Of a DNA stretch of 64,000 bases, positions 49,368 through 58,063 are shown in pieces. The DNA is from an uncultured Collinsella sp. (GTDB lineage Bacteria; Actinomycetota; Coriobacteriia; Coriobacteriales; Coriobacteriaceae): positions 21,392 to 85,391 of the forward strand of contig CABRFZ010000005.1 of the NCBI GenBank assembly GCA_902470365.1. The letters are read 5' to 3'. Each line of letters begins with the position of its first letter. The first letter of the stretch is position 1. The position numbers were made by a program, and so were the translations under genes. The notes beneath the pieces are model-generated. The model was not told the origin of the DNA, did no database searches, and saw nothing but the letters and a program-made list of their open reading frames with translations.

Positions 49368-51062
49368 CTACTTGCGATGCGCGCGATAGAACTCGATAAG
49401 CGCTTGAGTCGAAGCGTCCTGCTCGGCCTTGGCGGCGTCGTCGTGGAAGGCCGGGGTGATCTGCTTGGCAAGCTGCTTGCCCAGCTCGACGCCCCACTGG
49501 TCATAGGAGTCGATGCCCCAGACCGTGCCCTCGACAAACGTGATGTGCTCGTACAGGGCGATGAGCTCGCCGAGTGCGAACGGGGTCAGCGTGTCGCCGA
49601 AAATCGAGGTCGTCGGGCGGTTACCCTCAAAGCAACGGGCCGGGACGATCTGCTCGGGCGTGCCCTCGGCACGAACCTCGTCGGCCGTCTTACCAAAGGC
49701 GAGCGCCTTGGTCTGGGCCAGGAAGTTGCCCAGGAACAGCTCATGTACGTCCTGACCGCTGTCGGTCGCAGGGTTGGCAGTGTTGGCGAAGGCGATGAAA
49801 TCGGCCGGAACCACCACAGTGCCCTGGTGCAGCAGCTGGTAGAAGGCATGCTGGCCGTTGGTGCCGGGCTCGCCCCAGAAGATCTCACCGGTATCGGAGG
49901 TCACGGCGCTGCCGTCCCAGCGGACATGCTTGCCGTTGGACTCCATGGTGAGCTGCTGCAGGTAGGCCGGGAAACGGTGCAGGTACTGGCAGTACGGAAG
50001 CACGGCGTGGCTCTTGGAACCGAAGAAGTTGACGTACCAGACGTTGAGCAGGCCCATCAGCGCGACGGCGTTGTTCTCGAGCGGGGTGTTGCAGAAGTAC
50101 TCGTCGATGGCGTGGAAGCCCTCGAGGAACTGCTGGAAGCGCTCGGGGCCGAGCACGACGATCAGCGACAGGCCCACGGCGGAGTCAACGGAATAGCGGC
50201 CGCCAACCCAGTTCCAGAAACCGAAGGCGTTGGCGGGGTCGATACCGAAGGCCTCAACCTTCTCAAGTGCGGTGGAAACGGCGACGAAGTGCTTTGCCAC
50301 GGCCTCGGCGTTCTGCTCATCGGAGCCGTCGATGGCGCCCTGAGCCTTGAGCTGCTCAAGCATCCAGGTCTTGACCTCTCGGGCGTTGGTGAGGGTCTCG
50401 AGCGTGGTGAAGGTCTTGGAGACGATGATCACGAGCGTGGTCTCGGGATCCAGACCCTTGAGCTTCTCGGCCTGGTCGTTGGGGTCGATGTTGGAGATGT
50501 AGCGGCAGTCGATACCGGCGTCGGCATAGGGACGCAGAGCCTCGTAGGCCATGACCGGGCCCAGATCGGAGCCGCCGATGCCGATGGACACCAGGTGCTC
50601 GATCTTTTTGCCGGTAACACCCTTCCACTCACCGGAGCGCACGCGCTCGGCGAAGGCATACATGCGGTCGAGGACCTCGTGCACGTCGGCGACGACGTCC
50701 TGGCCGTCGACGATGAGCTGGCCCTTCTCGGTTGCCGGGCGGCGCAGCGCGGTGTGCAGGACGGCGCGGTCCTCGGTGGTGTTGATGTGCTCGCCGGAGA
50801 ACATGGCGTCGCGGCGCTCCTCGAGCTTCACCTCGCGGGCAAGATCGCACAGCAGCTTGACGGTCTCATCGGTCACCAGGTTCTTCGACAGATCGAAGTG
50901 CAGGTCACCGGCGTCAAAGCTCAGCTTGTTCACGCGCTCGGCATCGGCGGCGAACCAGGCCTTGAGGTCGATACCCTCGGCCTCGAGCTTCTCCTGATGG
51001 GCCTCGAGTGCCTTCCAAGCGGCAGTCGACGTAGCATCGATAGGTGCGGCAACAGTTGCCAT
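49368..51062 (-). CDS. pgi: Glucose-6-phosphate isomerase
   Basis: 564 residues from ATG 51062 with GGAGG upstream. Signatures: VSIGIGGSDLGPVMAYEALRP, GGRYSVDSAVGLSLIVVLG (PGI signature 1 core), WDGSAVTSDTGEIFWGEPGTNGQHAFYQLLHQGT (with the catalytic Glu and His) and the C-terminal SYDQWGVELGKQLAKQI with its Lys. It converts glucose 6-phosphate to fructose 6-phosphate, and would take the glucose 6-phosphate released by the FrlB-like deglycase. Confidence 0.95.
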   Translation of the reverse strand: MATVAAPIDATSTAAWKALEAHQEKLEAEGIDLKAWFAADAERVNKLSFDAGDLHFDLSKNLVTDETVKLLCDLAREVKLEERRDAMFSGEHINTTEDRAVLHTALRRPATEKGQLIVDGQDVVADVHEVLDRMYAFAERVRSGEWKGVTGKKIEHLVSIGIGGSDLGPVMAYEALRPYADAGIDCRYISNIDPNDQAEKLKGLDPETTLVIIVSKTFTTLETLTNAREVKTWMLEQLKAQGAIDGSDEQNAEAVAKHFVAVSTALEKVEAFGIDPANAFGFWNWVGGRYSVDSAVGLSLIVVLGPERFQQFLEGFHAIDEYFCNTPLENNAVALMGLLNVWYVNFFGSKSHAVLPYCQYLHRFPAYLQQLTMESNGKHVRWDGSAVTSDTGEIFWGEPGTNGQHAFYQLLHQGTVVVPADFIAFANTANPATDSGQDVHELFLGNFLAQTKALAFGKTADEVRAEGTPEQIVPARCFEGNRPTTSIFGDTLTPFALGELIALYEHITFVEGTVWGIDSYDQWGVELGKQLAKQITPAFHDDAAKAEQDASTQALIEFYRAHRK

Positions 51063-51185
51063 AGAGTCCTCCTCAGCATACGGGCGCACGCCTCCATGCG
51101 CCCGGACATTCAGATGCCACTATTCTAGCGCAGGTCAAGACTATAATCAGCGAGCGTTGCCAATCGGCCCCCAAACGGCAACCGA

Positions 51186-51210
51186 CCAAATAGGGACAGG
51201 TTTATTTTGG
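51186..51210 (+). repeat. GGGACAGGT-loop hairpin, copy 4
   Basis: CCAAAT-AGGGACAGGTTT-ATTTTGG stem-loop between pgi and the Fe-ADH fragment; pairs with the copy at 51919. Confidence 0.65.
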
Positions 51211-51261
51211 CAGGTCAAACGCTTTACCAATCAATAATAACCCGTCTTTTTATGCCAAATA

Positions 51262-51837
51262 TTAGGCCGCGGCACACACGCTGCCGAGCAACTCGCGCAG
51301 AGGAGACCCAATGCCCTCAAGCAATTCGGGAGCGATAATGGCAAAAACGGGAACCTCGCCGGCTCCCGCGACGGCGGGCACTTTGCCCTCCGAGACAATG
51401 CAACCGTAGGGAACAAAGCCGTCCTCGCCGGCATCGAGCGCCGCCATGCGACGCGCGAGTTCGCGCGCAAAGCCGGCAGTATCGGCATCGCCGATCGCCA
51501 GGACAAAGTCCACGCCTTCGTCGGTCGCCAGGGCCACGGCTTCGTCGATCAGCTCGTCTCCCCCGTCGCCCTCAACCGAGCCGCAGCGAAAAAGCACGCG
51601 CTCGAGCAGGGCTCGATCAAGCGAGCTGAGTGCCGCCGAGACGAGCTCATCACGCGTATGTTTGTCACCGCCTAACACCACCAGCGCCTTGGTGCCGCCG
51701 TAGTGAGCGACCAATCGTCCGCACCAGCGAGCCACGTCTCCATCCGCAACAAGGCGCGTCGGCATACCAAACCCATAATTGACCATCTTTCCCACAACCC
51801 TTCCGTGCGCATAGGCGGTATCAATCGTTAGGCTCAT
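51262..51837 (-). CDS. Truncated iron-type alcohol dehydrogenase N-terminal domain
   Basis: 191 residues, about half of a normal Fe-ADH (about 385). The Rossmann-like half is recognisable (MVNYGFGMPTRLVADGDVARWCGRLVAHYGGTKALVVLGGDKHTRDE, then DEAVALATDEGVDFVLAIGDADTAGFARELARRMA). The usual GGGSxxD cofactor loop is changed to GDADTAG, and the C-terminal helical domain with the His iron ligands is missing. The 3' end continues as unrelated coding ending SVCAAA. Either a decaying remnant or a repurposed binding domain. It is bracketed by two GGGACAGGT hairpins. Confidence 0.6.
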   Translation of the reverse strand: MSLTIDTAYAHGRVVGKMVNYGFGMPTRLVADGDVARWCGRLVAHYGGTKALVVLGGDKHTRDELVSAALSSLDRALLERVLFRCGSVEGDGGDELIDEAVALATDEGVDFVLAIGDADTAGFARELARRMAALDAGEDGFVPYGCIVSEGKVPAVAGAGEVPVFAIIAPELLEGIGSPLRELLGSVCAAA

Positions 51838-51918
51838 GCTACGAAGCGAGGTTTTCCGAGCTGTTTCGCACTCTTTAGAGCTGCGTTAAAACCCCGATGA
51901 AGCCGCGCGACCATACTT

Positions 51919-51943
51919 GCCAAAAAGGGACAGGTTTTGACGG
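51919..51943 (+). repeat. GGGACAGGT-loop hairpin, copy 5
   Basis: GCCAAAA-AGGGACAGG-TTTTGACGG imperfect stem, upstream of the Fe-ADH fragment, same orientation as copy 4. Confidence 0.6.
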
Positions 51944-51964
51944 TGTCCGGTCGAGCAGGTATTA

Positions 51965-51980
51965 TCGAACAGGTATTCGA
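51965..51980 (+). promoter_or_regulatory. SOS (LexA) box 1
   Basis: TCGAACAGGTATTCGA, one mismatch from the CGAAC-N4-GTTCG consensus of Gram-positive LexA boxes. Confidence 0.6.
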
Positions 51981-51983
51981 TAA

Positions 51984-51995
51984 GAACATGTGTTT
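51984..51995 (+). promoter_or_regulatory. SOS (LexA) box 2
   Basis: GAACATGTGTTT, a close match to the GAAC-N4-GTTY core, 14 nt upstream of the polymerase start. Two adjacent boxes suggest tight damage control. Confidence 0.65.
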
Positions 51996-52008
51996 GATGG
52001 GAGGACGC

Positions 52009-53514
52009 GTGGCGCACGAGCAGCACACCTATATCTGCATCGACCTCAAGACGTTTTATGCCAGCGTCGAGTGCGTCGACCGTGGGCTCGATCCGCTCAC
52101 CACCAACCTGGTCGTTGCCGACGAATCGCGCGGGCGCACGACCATCTGCCTCGCCATCACACAGGCTATGAAGGACTTAGGGATTCACAACCGCTGCCGC
52201 CTATTCGAGATTCCCGATGGCATCGACTACATCACGGCCGTACCGCGCATGCAGCATTACATGGAGGTGTCGGCGAAAATCTACGGTATCTATCTGGAAT
52301 ACGTCAGCCCCCAGGACGTGCACGTCTACTCCATCGATGAGTGCTTTATCGACGTGACGCCCTATCTGGACCTCTATCACACAGATGCGGAAGGGCTCGC
52401 CTGCACGCTGCGCGACGAGGTCTTGGCGCGCACCGGCATCACGGCGACGGTCGGCATCGGCCCCAACCTATTCCAGGCCAAGGTGGCGCTCGACGTCACC
52501 GCCAAGCACGTACCCAGTCGCATCGGCAAACTCGACGACGAGACCTTTCGCAAGGAAATCTGGCCCCATCGTCCCATCACCGATATCTGGGGCATCGGCC
52601 CCGGCGTGGCAGCCCGACTCGAAAAATACGGCGTCTACGATCTGATGGGCGTCGCGGCGCTCGACGAAAACCTGCTCTACGACGAGCTCGGCGTCAATGC
52701 CGAGTATCTTATCGACCACGCCTTCGGGCGCGAGTCGACAACCATCGCCGATATCCAAGCCTATCGCCCGCAAGCAACTTCGACCACCACAGGACAGGTG
52801 CTCTCGAAGGGTTATGCCTACGAGCAGGCCTACACCGTCTTGCGCGAGATGGTCGACAACGCCGTGTTGGACTTAGTCGATAAGCACGTGGTGTGCGACA
52901 GCATCTCGCTCTTTGTAGGCTACGCGAGCGAGCGCGCCGACATACGCCGCCTCGACGCCAGCGGCACAGCGCAATATGTAGACGGATGCGGGCATTTGCG
53001 TTCGAGCACGTCGAGCATCGAACCCGCCGCAACCGCCGGCCCCGAGCTCGCACCCCGTGCGCCCAAGCCCGTCCAGCGAGATGGCGAACGGCGCCGCCTG
53101 GTGCGCGAGGCGCAGGCAATCGATGGCATCTTTGTGGGAGAGCATGGCGGCAAACCGCGCGGTGGCTATGCCGCACTCTTTGCGCACTCCAACGCTTCGC
53201 GAAAGCTGCCCGAGCGTACCAATTCGTTTAAGAAGATCATGGGCTATTTCGATGAGCTTTGGGCGCAGACCGTCGATCCCAAACGACCGGTCAAGCGCAT
53301 CAACCTGGGATTTGGCAATCTGGTACCCGAAGAATTTGCCACCATCGATCTGTTCAGCGATATCGAGGCGGATGAGCGCGAGCGCGACTTGGCGCGCGCC
53401 GTGTTGGCCGTAAAAGGCAAATACGGCAAGAACGCCCTGGTCAAAGGATTGAGTTTTACCGCCGGCGCCACCGCACGCGAACGCAACGACCAAGTTGGAG
53501 GACACCGTGCCTAA
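52009..53514 (+). CDS. Y-family DNA polymerase (UvrX/UmuC-like)
   Basis: 501 residues from GTG 52009, chosen for GGGAGG just upstream; in-frame ATGs at 51988 and 51997 lack a ribosome site. YICIDLKTFYASVECVDRGLDPL, VVADESRG, and YSIDECFIDVTPYL carry the palm Asp/Glu metal ligands; GIGPNLFQAKVALD and WGIGPGVAARLEKYGVYDLMGV follow. It has the little-finger region and a long C-terminal part. It would perform translesion synthesis. Two LexA-type boxes precede it and a YolD-like gene overlaps its end by 8 bp. Confidence 0.9.
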   Translation: MAHEQHTYICIDLKTFYASVECVDRGLDPLTTNLVVADESRGRTTICLAITQAMKDLGIHNRCRLFEIPDGIDYITAVPRMQHYMEVSAKIYGIYLEYVSPQDVHVYSIDECFIDVTPYLDLYHTDAEGLACTLRDEVLARTGITATVGIGPNLFQAKVALDVTAKHVPSRIGKLDDETFRKEIWPHRPITDIWGIGPGVAARLEKYGVYDLMGVAALDENLLYDELGVNAEYLIDHAFGRESTTIADIQAYRPQATSTTTGQVLSKGYAYEQAYTVLREMVDNAVLDLVDKHVVCDSISLFVGYASERADIRRLDASGTAQYVDGCGHLRSSTSSIEPAATAGPELAPRAPKPVQRDGERRRLVREAQAIDGIFVGEHGGKPRGGYAALFAHSNASRKLPERTNSFKKIMGYFDELWAQTVDPKRPVKRINLGFGNLVPEEFATIDLFSDIEADERERDLARAVLAVKGKYGKNALVKGLSFTAGATARERNDQVGGHRA

Positions 53515-53932
53515 ACCCAAACAACAGCCCGTGCGCCCGCCGACCGCCTTCGAGCGCCTGGCGGACCCCGAGGGCAGACGCCGCGCCGCCGACCCCAAGC
53601 TCACTGCCAACGGTGCCGTGCGCGCCAACCGCGCCGCACAGTTTATGCCCTTTGCCGCCCTCACGGGATACTACGAACTCGTGCGCAAGCAGGAAATCAC
53701 CGTCGAACCAAAATGCGAACTCACGGAAGAAAAAGCCCTCGAGCTTTCAAAAAAGCTCGAGGGCCTCAAACGTGGCGACTTGGTGCGCGTCACCTATTAC
53801 GATACGTACGGCTATCGTAGCCGCACCGGCATTCTCGACGAAGTGCTTCCCGCGTTCAAGCTGCTCAAACTCAGGGATATCGCCATCGACTTCGACGATA
53901 TCCAAGACATTGAGCTACGCGGACGAGCCTAG
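53507..53932 (+). CDS. YolD-like protein partnered with the Y-family polymerase
   Basis: 141 residues from GTG 53507 (GGAGG upstream), overlapping the polymerase stop. NRAAQFMPFAALTGYYELVRKQE, then LTEEKALELSKKLEGLKRGDLVRVTYYDTYGYRSRTGIL fits the YolD family, small proteins coded with UvrX/YqjW-type polymerases and proposed as UmuD-like partners. It is in the same SOS-regulated transcript. Confidence 0.75.
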   Translation: MPKPKQQPVRPPTAFERLADPEGRRRAADPKLTANGAVRANRAAQFMPFAALTGYYELVRKQEITVEPKCELTEEKALELSKKLEGLKRGDLVRVTYYDTYGYRSRTGILDEVLPAFKLLKLRDIAIDFDDIQDIELRGRA

Positions 53933-56481
53933 CGACGAGAACGCTTGCGCAAGACGAGAGCAATGCCAAGCACTGCGGCAGCTGCAACCAGCAATCCCAA
54001 GACCAGCGTGAGGGTCGAGTCGCCAGCGCGAGGCAGCGAGCCGTCCTTCGGAGTCTTCTTAGCGGTCGTCGTGACGGTGGTCGTGGTGCTGCTCGACTGG
54101 TCGTTGCCACCCGTCTGGCTGCCGCCAGGCTGATCGCCGCCACCCGGCTGCGAAGGATCGGTGGGTTCCGTCGGATCCGGAGTACCGGGATCAACCGGAT
54201 TCTCCGAATTCTCCTTGCGCTGGATCCAGACCTGGCAACCATAGAACGGGTTGGCGGTACCAAGGCACAGACCCTGGTTGGTCACCGCAAAGGTGCGCAG
54301 ACCATGGTTATACGGATCGTTAAAGCCATTAGTCGTCAGCGTCGTAAAGTTCACGCCGTCCTCGGTCACATACATATCAAAGCCGCGCTCGGCATCGCGC
54401 AGGTAACACATGCACGTAAGGACACTCTGCAACTTCTTGAGGTTCTCCTCGCTCAGCAGCTTATCGAGCGCATCCTGAATATCGCTCGGCAGCTCGGTGC
54501 CATAGGCATCCTCGTACTGCTGCTTAAGGCTCTCATAGCTATCGAGCATGTCCTGATACTGGTCGGCAAAGGACTTGAAGTACGCGATCTCGCCATCGAT
54601 CTTCTGGACATAAGCGGCGTCGTCCTCAAAGTCCTGGGACATCGTCGCGGCCTGATCGCAAAGACCGCCCGCGGCATCCTCCAGCGCATCGCTCAGATCG
54701 CCAAAGCCCTTAGCAACCTCGGTCTTCTCGTCATCGACATCGACGGCCTTGTTTGAATCATCAACCTCGGCAGCTTCGTTCGAATCATCGACCTCGACGG
54801 CCTCGTTTGAATCATCGTCCGCAAGCGTGTTCACGGGAACGATGGGGTCGTCAGGCGATTTCTTGTCGAGCAGGTGATCGAGCAGGTCCCTAAGGCGCTG
54901 AACCTGAGAGTCCCACTCCTCGGGCGTCATATCGATAATGTCGCCATTGGAGAACTGGCCGATCGGCTCAAGCAGGCTCGCGGTATCAAAGGTACCGATA
55001 TACAGCTTGCCGTCGAACTTCTGCATGCGCCAAATGTACTGGTTCTCGTTTCGGCCAAAGCCCGAAGTCAGGCCGGAAATACCGCCCTCGGGGAACATGT
55101 CGGTGCGATCGCCAACGACGAGCTCCATGTTCTCGTCCTTGTCCATGCGATAGATGTTAACCGACTGCTCAAGATTGGCATTCACAAACGAGCAGTCAAC
55201 GCCGCCCATGCTGCTCTTACCGCCCTCTTCGGTGTTGGATTTGTTGAACAGGATGCGCTCGAGGGCAATCTCCTCGTCGTTGTATTCACCGATATAGAGG
55301 TAGTCGTTGTAGACGATGAGGTTGGCAGCGCCAGAACGGGTACGGGCAGGATCGATGCCAAAGCAGTACTTTGCACCGTCCGTCTTCTGATCGCCGACAA
55401 TGGGAGTCCACGAATAACTGCCGTCGGCATTCTTGTCGCCACGGACCATGGCAAACGACTGCATGGAATTATTATCGGGAGCGTTCTCGGGCGTACCGGT
55501 GCAGATGGTCGCATAGAGATGGCCATTGTACGAGACCATATCCCAAATGGCGCCGCCGTAGATGCTGTCCTGATAGCGAATCGCCGGATAGTTAAACAAC
55601 GTGTCCGAGTTAGCAATCTCGGTGAAGCTGTCCTGGCCCTTCGACGGGTCAGGCGACGTCAGGATTGTCGACACAAACTTACCGGCCGCGTCTTTGCCCA
55701 CATTACTGATGACGAGCTGACCATCATGGACACACATGCCGCGGATACCAGTAGAAATGCCCTGCTTGTAGGCAGCACCGTAATCTTGCATGCTCGAAAG
55801 GCCCTGATAGACAACTTTGTACTCATCCGTCTTAGGATCAATCTCATATACAGCAGGCAGGCCGCCTTTGCCGCCACTGGTCCTGACACTGCCGCAGAAA
55901 TAGAGTTTGCCCTTATAGCTCACGGCGTTGCGGAACAAAGGAGCGACGCCGTTGAGCGATTCAGAGAGTAGCAGCTTGGTCTCACCGGTCTTGGTGTTGA
56001 TCTTGACCAAGATGCCGCCGCTGTCCTTGTCGGCCGTGCCGTCCTCCTTCTGCTGTCCATAGAAGAACGTGCCGTTAAACATGGCCTCCAACGTCAGGCG
56101 CATGGTCTCGACATCAAAGGAATCGCCCAGCGAACTGTTCATGAGCGTAAGCGTGTTGCCCATCGCCGCATAGCAGGTGCCCACATAAAGCCAGTCACCA
56201 TAGCTCGCAGCCGCCCAAGTGTAGCTCTGGCCGCGATCGCCTTCGTTGTTGGCCGTGTTACCGTCGGTGCCCGGAACGGCAACGGCACCGTTACCCTGGT
56301 AGTCGACGATGCCATCCGGCTGCGACGTTCCTACCGTAGGATGCGAGAGCTTCTCAAAGGAATACCCATTTCCCGCATTGTAGGTAACGGCACCCGATGC
56401 GTCTTCGGCGTGCGCCGGCAGCGGCGATACCAAGATAGCGGCAAGCGCTGCCACCAAGCCAAGTGTTCCCACTCGTCTCAT
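53929..56481 (-). CDS. Large sortase-anchored surface protein, probably propeller-like
   Basis: 850 residues with GGGGAGG before the ATG. Signal peptide to AHA (about 25). A large region (about 40-480) with recurring GDWLYVGT, GKLYFCGS, NDYLYIGEY and GKLYIGTF segments is consistent with blade-like beta repeats. Tandem VDDSNEA repeats (about 560-585) and a coiled-coil stretch (about 590-710) follow, then another beta segment, a Pro/Thr/Gly stalk, and the tail SLPRAGD with a membrane helix and RKRSRR. LPRAG is a slightly unusual LPxxG sortase signal. Ligand or enzyme activity is unknown. Confidence 0.75.
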   Translation of the reverse strand: MRRVGTLGLVAALAAILVSPLPAHAEDASGAVTYNAGNGYSFEKLSHPTVGTSQPDGIVDYQGNGAVAVPGTDGNTANNEGDRGQSYTWAAASYGDWLYVGTCYAAMGNTLTLMNSSLGDSFDVETMRLTLEAMFNGTFFYGQQKEDGTADKDSGGILVKINTKTGETKLLLSESLNGVAPLFRNAVSYKGKLYFCGSVRTSGGKGGLPAVYEIDPKTDEYKVVYQGLSSMQDYGAAYKQGISTGIRGMCVHDGQLVISNVGKDAAGKFVSTILTSPDPSKGQDSFTEIANSDTLFNYPAIRYQDSIYGGAIWDMVSYNGHLYATICTGTPENAPDNNSMQSFAMVRGDKNADGSYSWTPIVGDQKTDGAKYCFGIDPARTRSGAANLIVYNDYLYIGEYNDEEIALERILFNKSNTEEGGKSSMGGVDCSFVNANLEQSVNIYRMDKDENMELVVGDRTDMFPEGGISGLTSGFGRNENQYIWRMQKFDGKLYIGTFDTASLLEPIGQFSNGDIIDMTPEEWDSQVQRLRDLLDHLLDKKSPDDPIVPVNTLADDDSNEAVEVDDSNEAAEVDDSNKAVDVDDEKTEVAKGFGDLSDALEDAAGGLCDQAATMSQDFEDDAAYVQKIDGEIAYFKSFADQYQDMLDSYESLKQQYEDAYGTELPSDIQDALDKLLSEENLKKLQSVLTCMCYLRDAERGFDMYVTEDGVNFTTLTTNGFNDPYNHGLRTFAVTNQGLCLGTANPFYGCQVWIQRKENSENPVDPGTPDPTEPTDPSQPGGGDQPGGSQTGGNDQSSSTTTTVTTTAKKTPKDGSLPRAGDSTLTLVLGLLVAAAAVLGIALVLRKRSRR

Positions 56482-56571
56482 AAGGTTATAGCCTCCCCTG
56501 TCCTAAAGCCCAGTTTTAGCATTCTTCATTTCTGTCCACGGTTAATTGCAATCTGAGCACAGCAATAATCA

Positions 56572-56587
56572 GTGTATAAATATACAC
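56572..56587. promoter_or_regulatory. Operator-like palindrome upstream of the surface protein
   Basis: GTGTATA-AA-TATACAC, perfect 7-bp arms, 91 nt upstream of the surface-protein start and between divergently placed genes. Nothing else is seen in the 270-bp gap 56482-56753. Confidence 0.45.
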
Positions 56588-56753
56588 CTGTAATTTTTTG
56601 GACGGGTTCATAGATGCTCGATTGGTAGCGAATTCCGCGCAAACCGTCACCAAACTCCACTTTTGCCGCATCTAAAGGTTATTTTTGCGCAAATTTTTGG
56701 ATGCCGATAGTCACAATGGGCAGGAGGCTGGTACCCACCGGAGAGGGCAACGC

Positions 56754-57137
56754 CTACATTTTCATAACGTAATAGCCCGCACCCCTCACCGCCGTCTCGA
56801 GTGTGTCGCGATCAACCGGCTGTTTAGAGCGCACACGTGCCGCGTGATCCGCATACGTCACCGTTGCCCACACGCCATCCAGTGCATTGAGGGCATTGGC
56901 TACGTTCTGAGCGCAGCCGTCACAGCTCATGCCGCCGATGAGCAGCTCATCGCTATAGGGATAGTGCGATGCATCGGTATCCACCACAACAACCTTTTTG
57001 GCCTTCTTACCGCTCGCGCCATCGCTGCAGCAACTCTTCCCGTGTGTCGAAGCGGCAATACGACGCAGTCCAAAAAACATGCCGACGGCAATGACGGCCA
57101 GCACGATGAGATTCGCAGGGTTGAGCAAGTCACTCAT
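56754..57137 (-). CDS. Membrane-anchored heavy-metal-associated (HMA) protein
   Basis: 127 residues from ATG 57137 with AGGGG upstream. One membrane helix near the N-terminus (about 8-28), a Cys pair (SCCSD), then an HMA domain with GMSCDGCAQNVANALNALDGV, the copper-binding MxCxxC motif in a slightly altered form (MSCDGC). It resembles a membrane-tethered copper chaperone or sensor. A CsoR-type operator lies 30 nt upstream of the start. Confidence 0.8.
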   Translation of the reverse strand: MSDLLNPANLIVLAVIAVGMFFGLRRIAASTHGKSCCSDGASGKKAKKVVVVDTDASHYPYSDELLIGGMSCDGCAQNVANALNALDGVWATVTYADHAARVRSKQPVDRDTLETAVRGAGYYVMKM

Positions 57138-57166
57138 GCGTTCCCCTTTCAAGTAGCCCTATCTAG

Positions 57167-57183
57167 ATACCCCCATGGGGTGT
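57167..57183 (-). promoter_or_regulatory. CsoR/CstR-type operator
   Basis: ATACCCCC-A-TGGGGTGT, a GC-rich dyad like CsoR-family sites (TACCCC/GGGGTA), just upstream of the HMA gene. No csoR gene lies in the window. Confidence 0.55.
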
Positions 57184-57245
57184 CCCCATCTTAACCCAAA
57201 ATCATGTCCGTTCGGTCAATTAGTTTCCCGCTTCAAACTTTTTTG

Positions 57246-57273
57246 TTGACCATGGCTTACTTTCGTGTATAAG
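57246..57273 (+). promoter_or_regulatory. Promoter of the DUF3793/flavodoxin operon
   Basis: TTGACC, 16-bp spacer, TATAAG; about 40 nt before the DUF3793 start. Confidence 0.6.
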
Positions 57274-57288
57274 TTTTCCTAGGCTAAC
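57273..57288 (+). promoter_or_regulatory. IdeR/DtxR-like iron box
   Basis: GTTTTCCTAGGCTAAC is an imperfect dyad (GTT-N2-CCTAGG-N2-AAC) starting at the last base of the -10 box, like DtxR/IdeR sites that contain AGGCTAAC. It would repress under iron-rich conditions. Confidence 0.45.
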
Positions 57289-57312
57289 AAGTGAGGGCTC
57301 GAAAGGGGCAAC

Positions 57313-58017
57313 GTGACTCGAACCATTGACATCCCAACATACCAAACGGCTGTCGTGCGCAACTGCTCCCCTACGCTCGCAGGTATCAAGCCGGCTTCGC
57401 TCTTTACCTATCCCGGCGTTTACGCCAACCAAAACGGAAAACTCGGCGTCGCTCAAATCGAAGAGCGACGCTCTCGCCTGCTCGCCGTCATAGCCCAATG
57501 CAACCGCGAGCTCCAGCCGCTCGGGATCCATATGAGCGTTTTGGTCTGGCGCCCCTGCGGAGCGCTCATCTATGTGTACCGCCCTGCGGACCTCATGCGA
57601 TACCTCTCCGACCCCCGCGCCACGACGGCGCTTGTCGCCGAAGGTTACGATGTCCACAACCTGCCCGCATCCCTGGTGCATCTCGCCGCGCGCATCACGC
57701 TGGCAAGCAGCAATGCCGCAGAAAGCGCCTATGACGGCAGTGTCTGCGCACTCGCGCGAAATAGGCACTGCGATACGGGGTGCATGTGCGAGTTCCCCCA
57801 CGAAATTGGCTATTTTTTGGGCTATCCCTACGAAGATGTCCATCAGTTTATCGTCCAGCACGGCGAAAACTATAAGGTCTTTGGCGCCTGGAAGGTATAC
57901 ACAAACGTCGAACAGGCGCTCACGACCTTCGATTCCTATCGTGCATGCACGCAATACCTTACCTACATCTATCAGCAGGGCTGCAGCTTGGCGCAACTTG
58001 CCCAGGCAACCCGATAG
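57313..58017 (+). CDS. DUF3793 protein
   Basis: 234 residues. VVRNCSPTLAGIKPASLFTYP, CNRELQPLGIHMSVLVWRPCGALIYVYRP and CMCEFPHEIGYFLGYPYEDVHQFIVQHGENYKVFGAWKVY are the family blocks, which are Cys-rich. The family is often encoded beside flavodoxins in anaerobes and tends to be linked with iron supply. The flavodoxin gene follows 46 nt later. Biochemical role unknown. Confidence 0.85.
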   Translation: MTRTIDIPTYQTAVVRNCSPTLAGIKPASLFTYPGVYANQNGKLGVAQIEERRSRLLAVIAQCNRELQPLGIHMSVLVWRPCGALIYVYRPADLMRYLSDPRATTALVAEGYDVHNLPASLVHLAARITLASSNAAESAYDGSVCALARNRHCDTGCMCEFPHEIGYFLGYPYEDVHQFIVQHGENYKVFGAWKVYTNVEQALTTFDSYRACTQYLTYIYQQGCSLAQLAQATR

Positions 58018-58063
58018 AACATAGAAGCCGCGGCAAGCTGCCGCACAACTGAAAGGACTCAAC

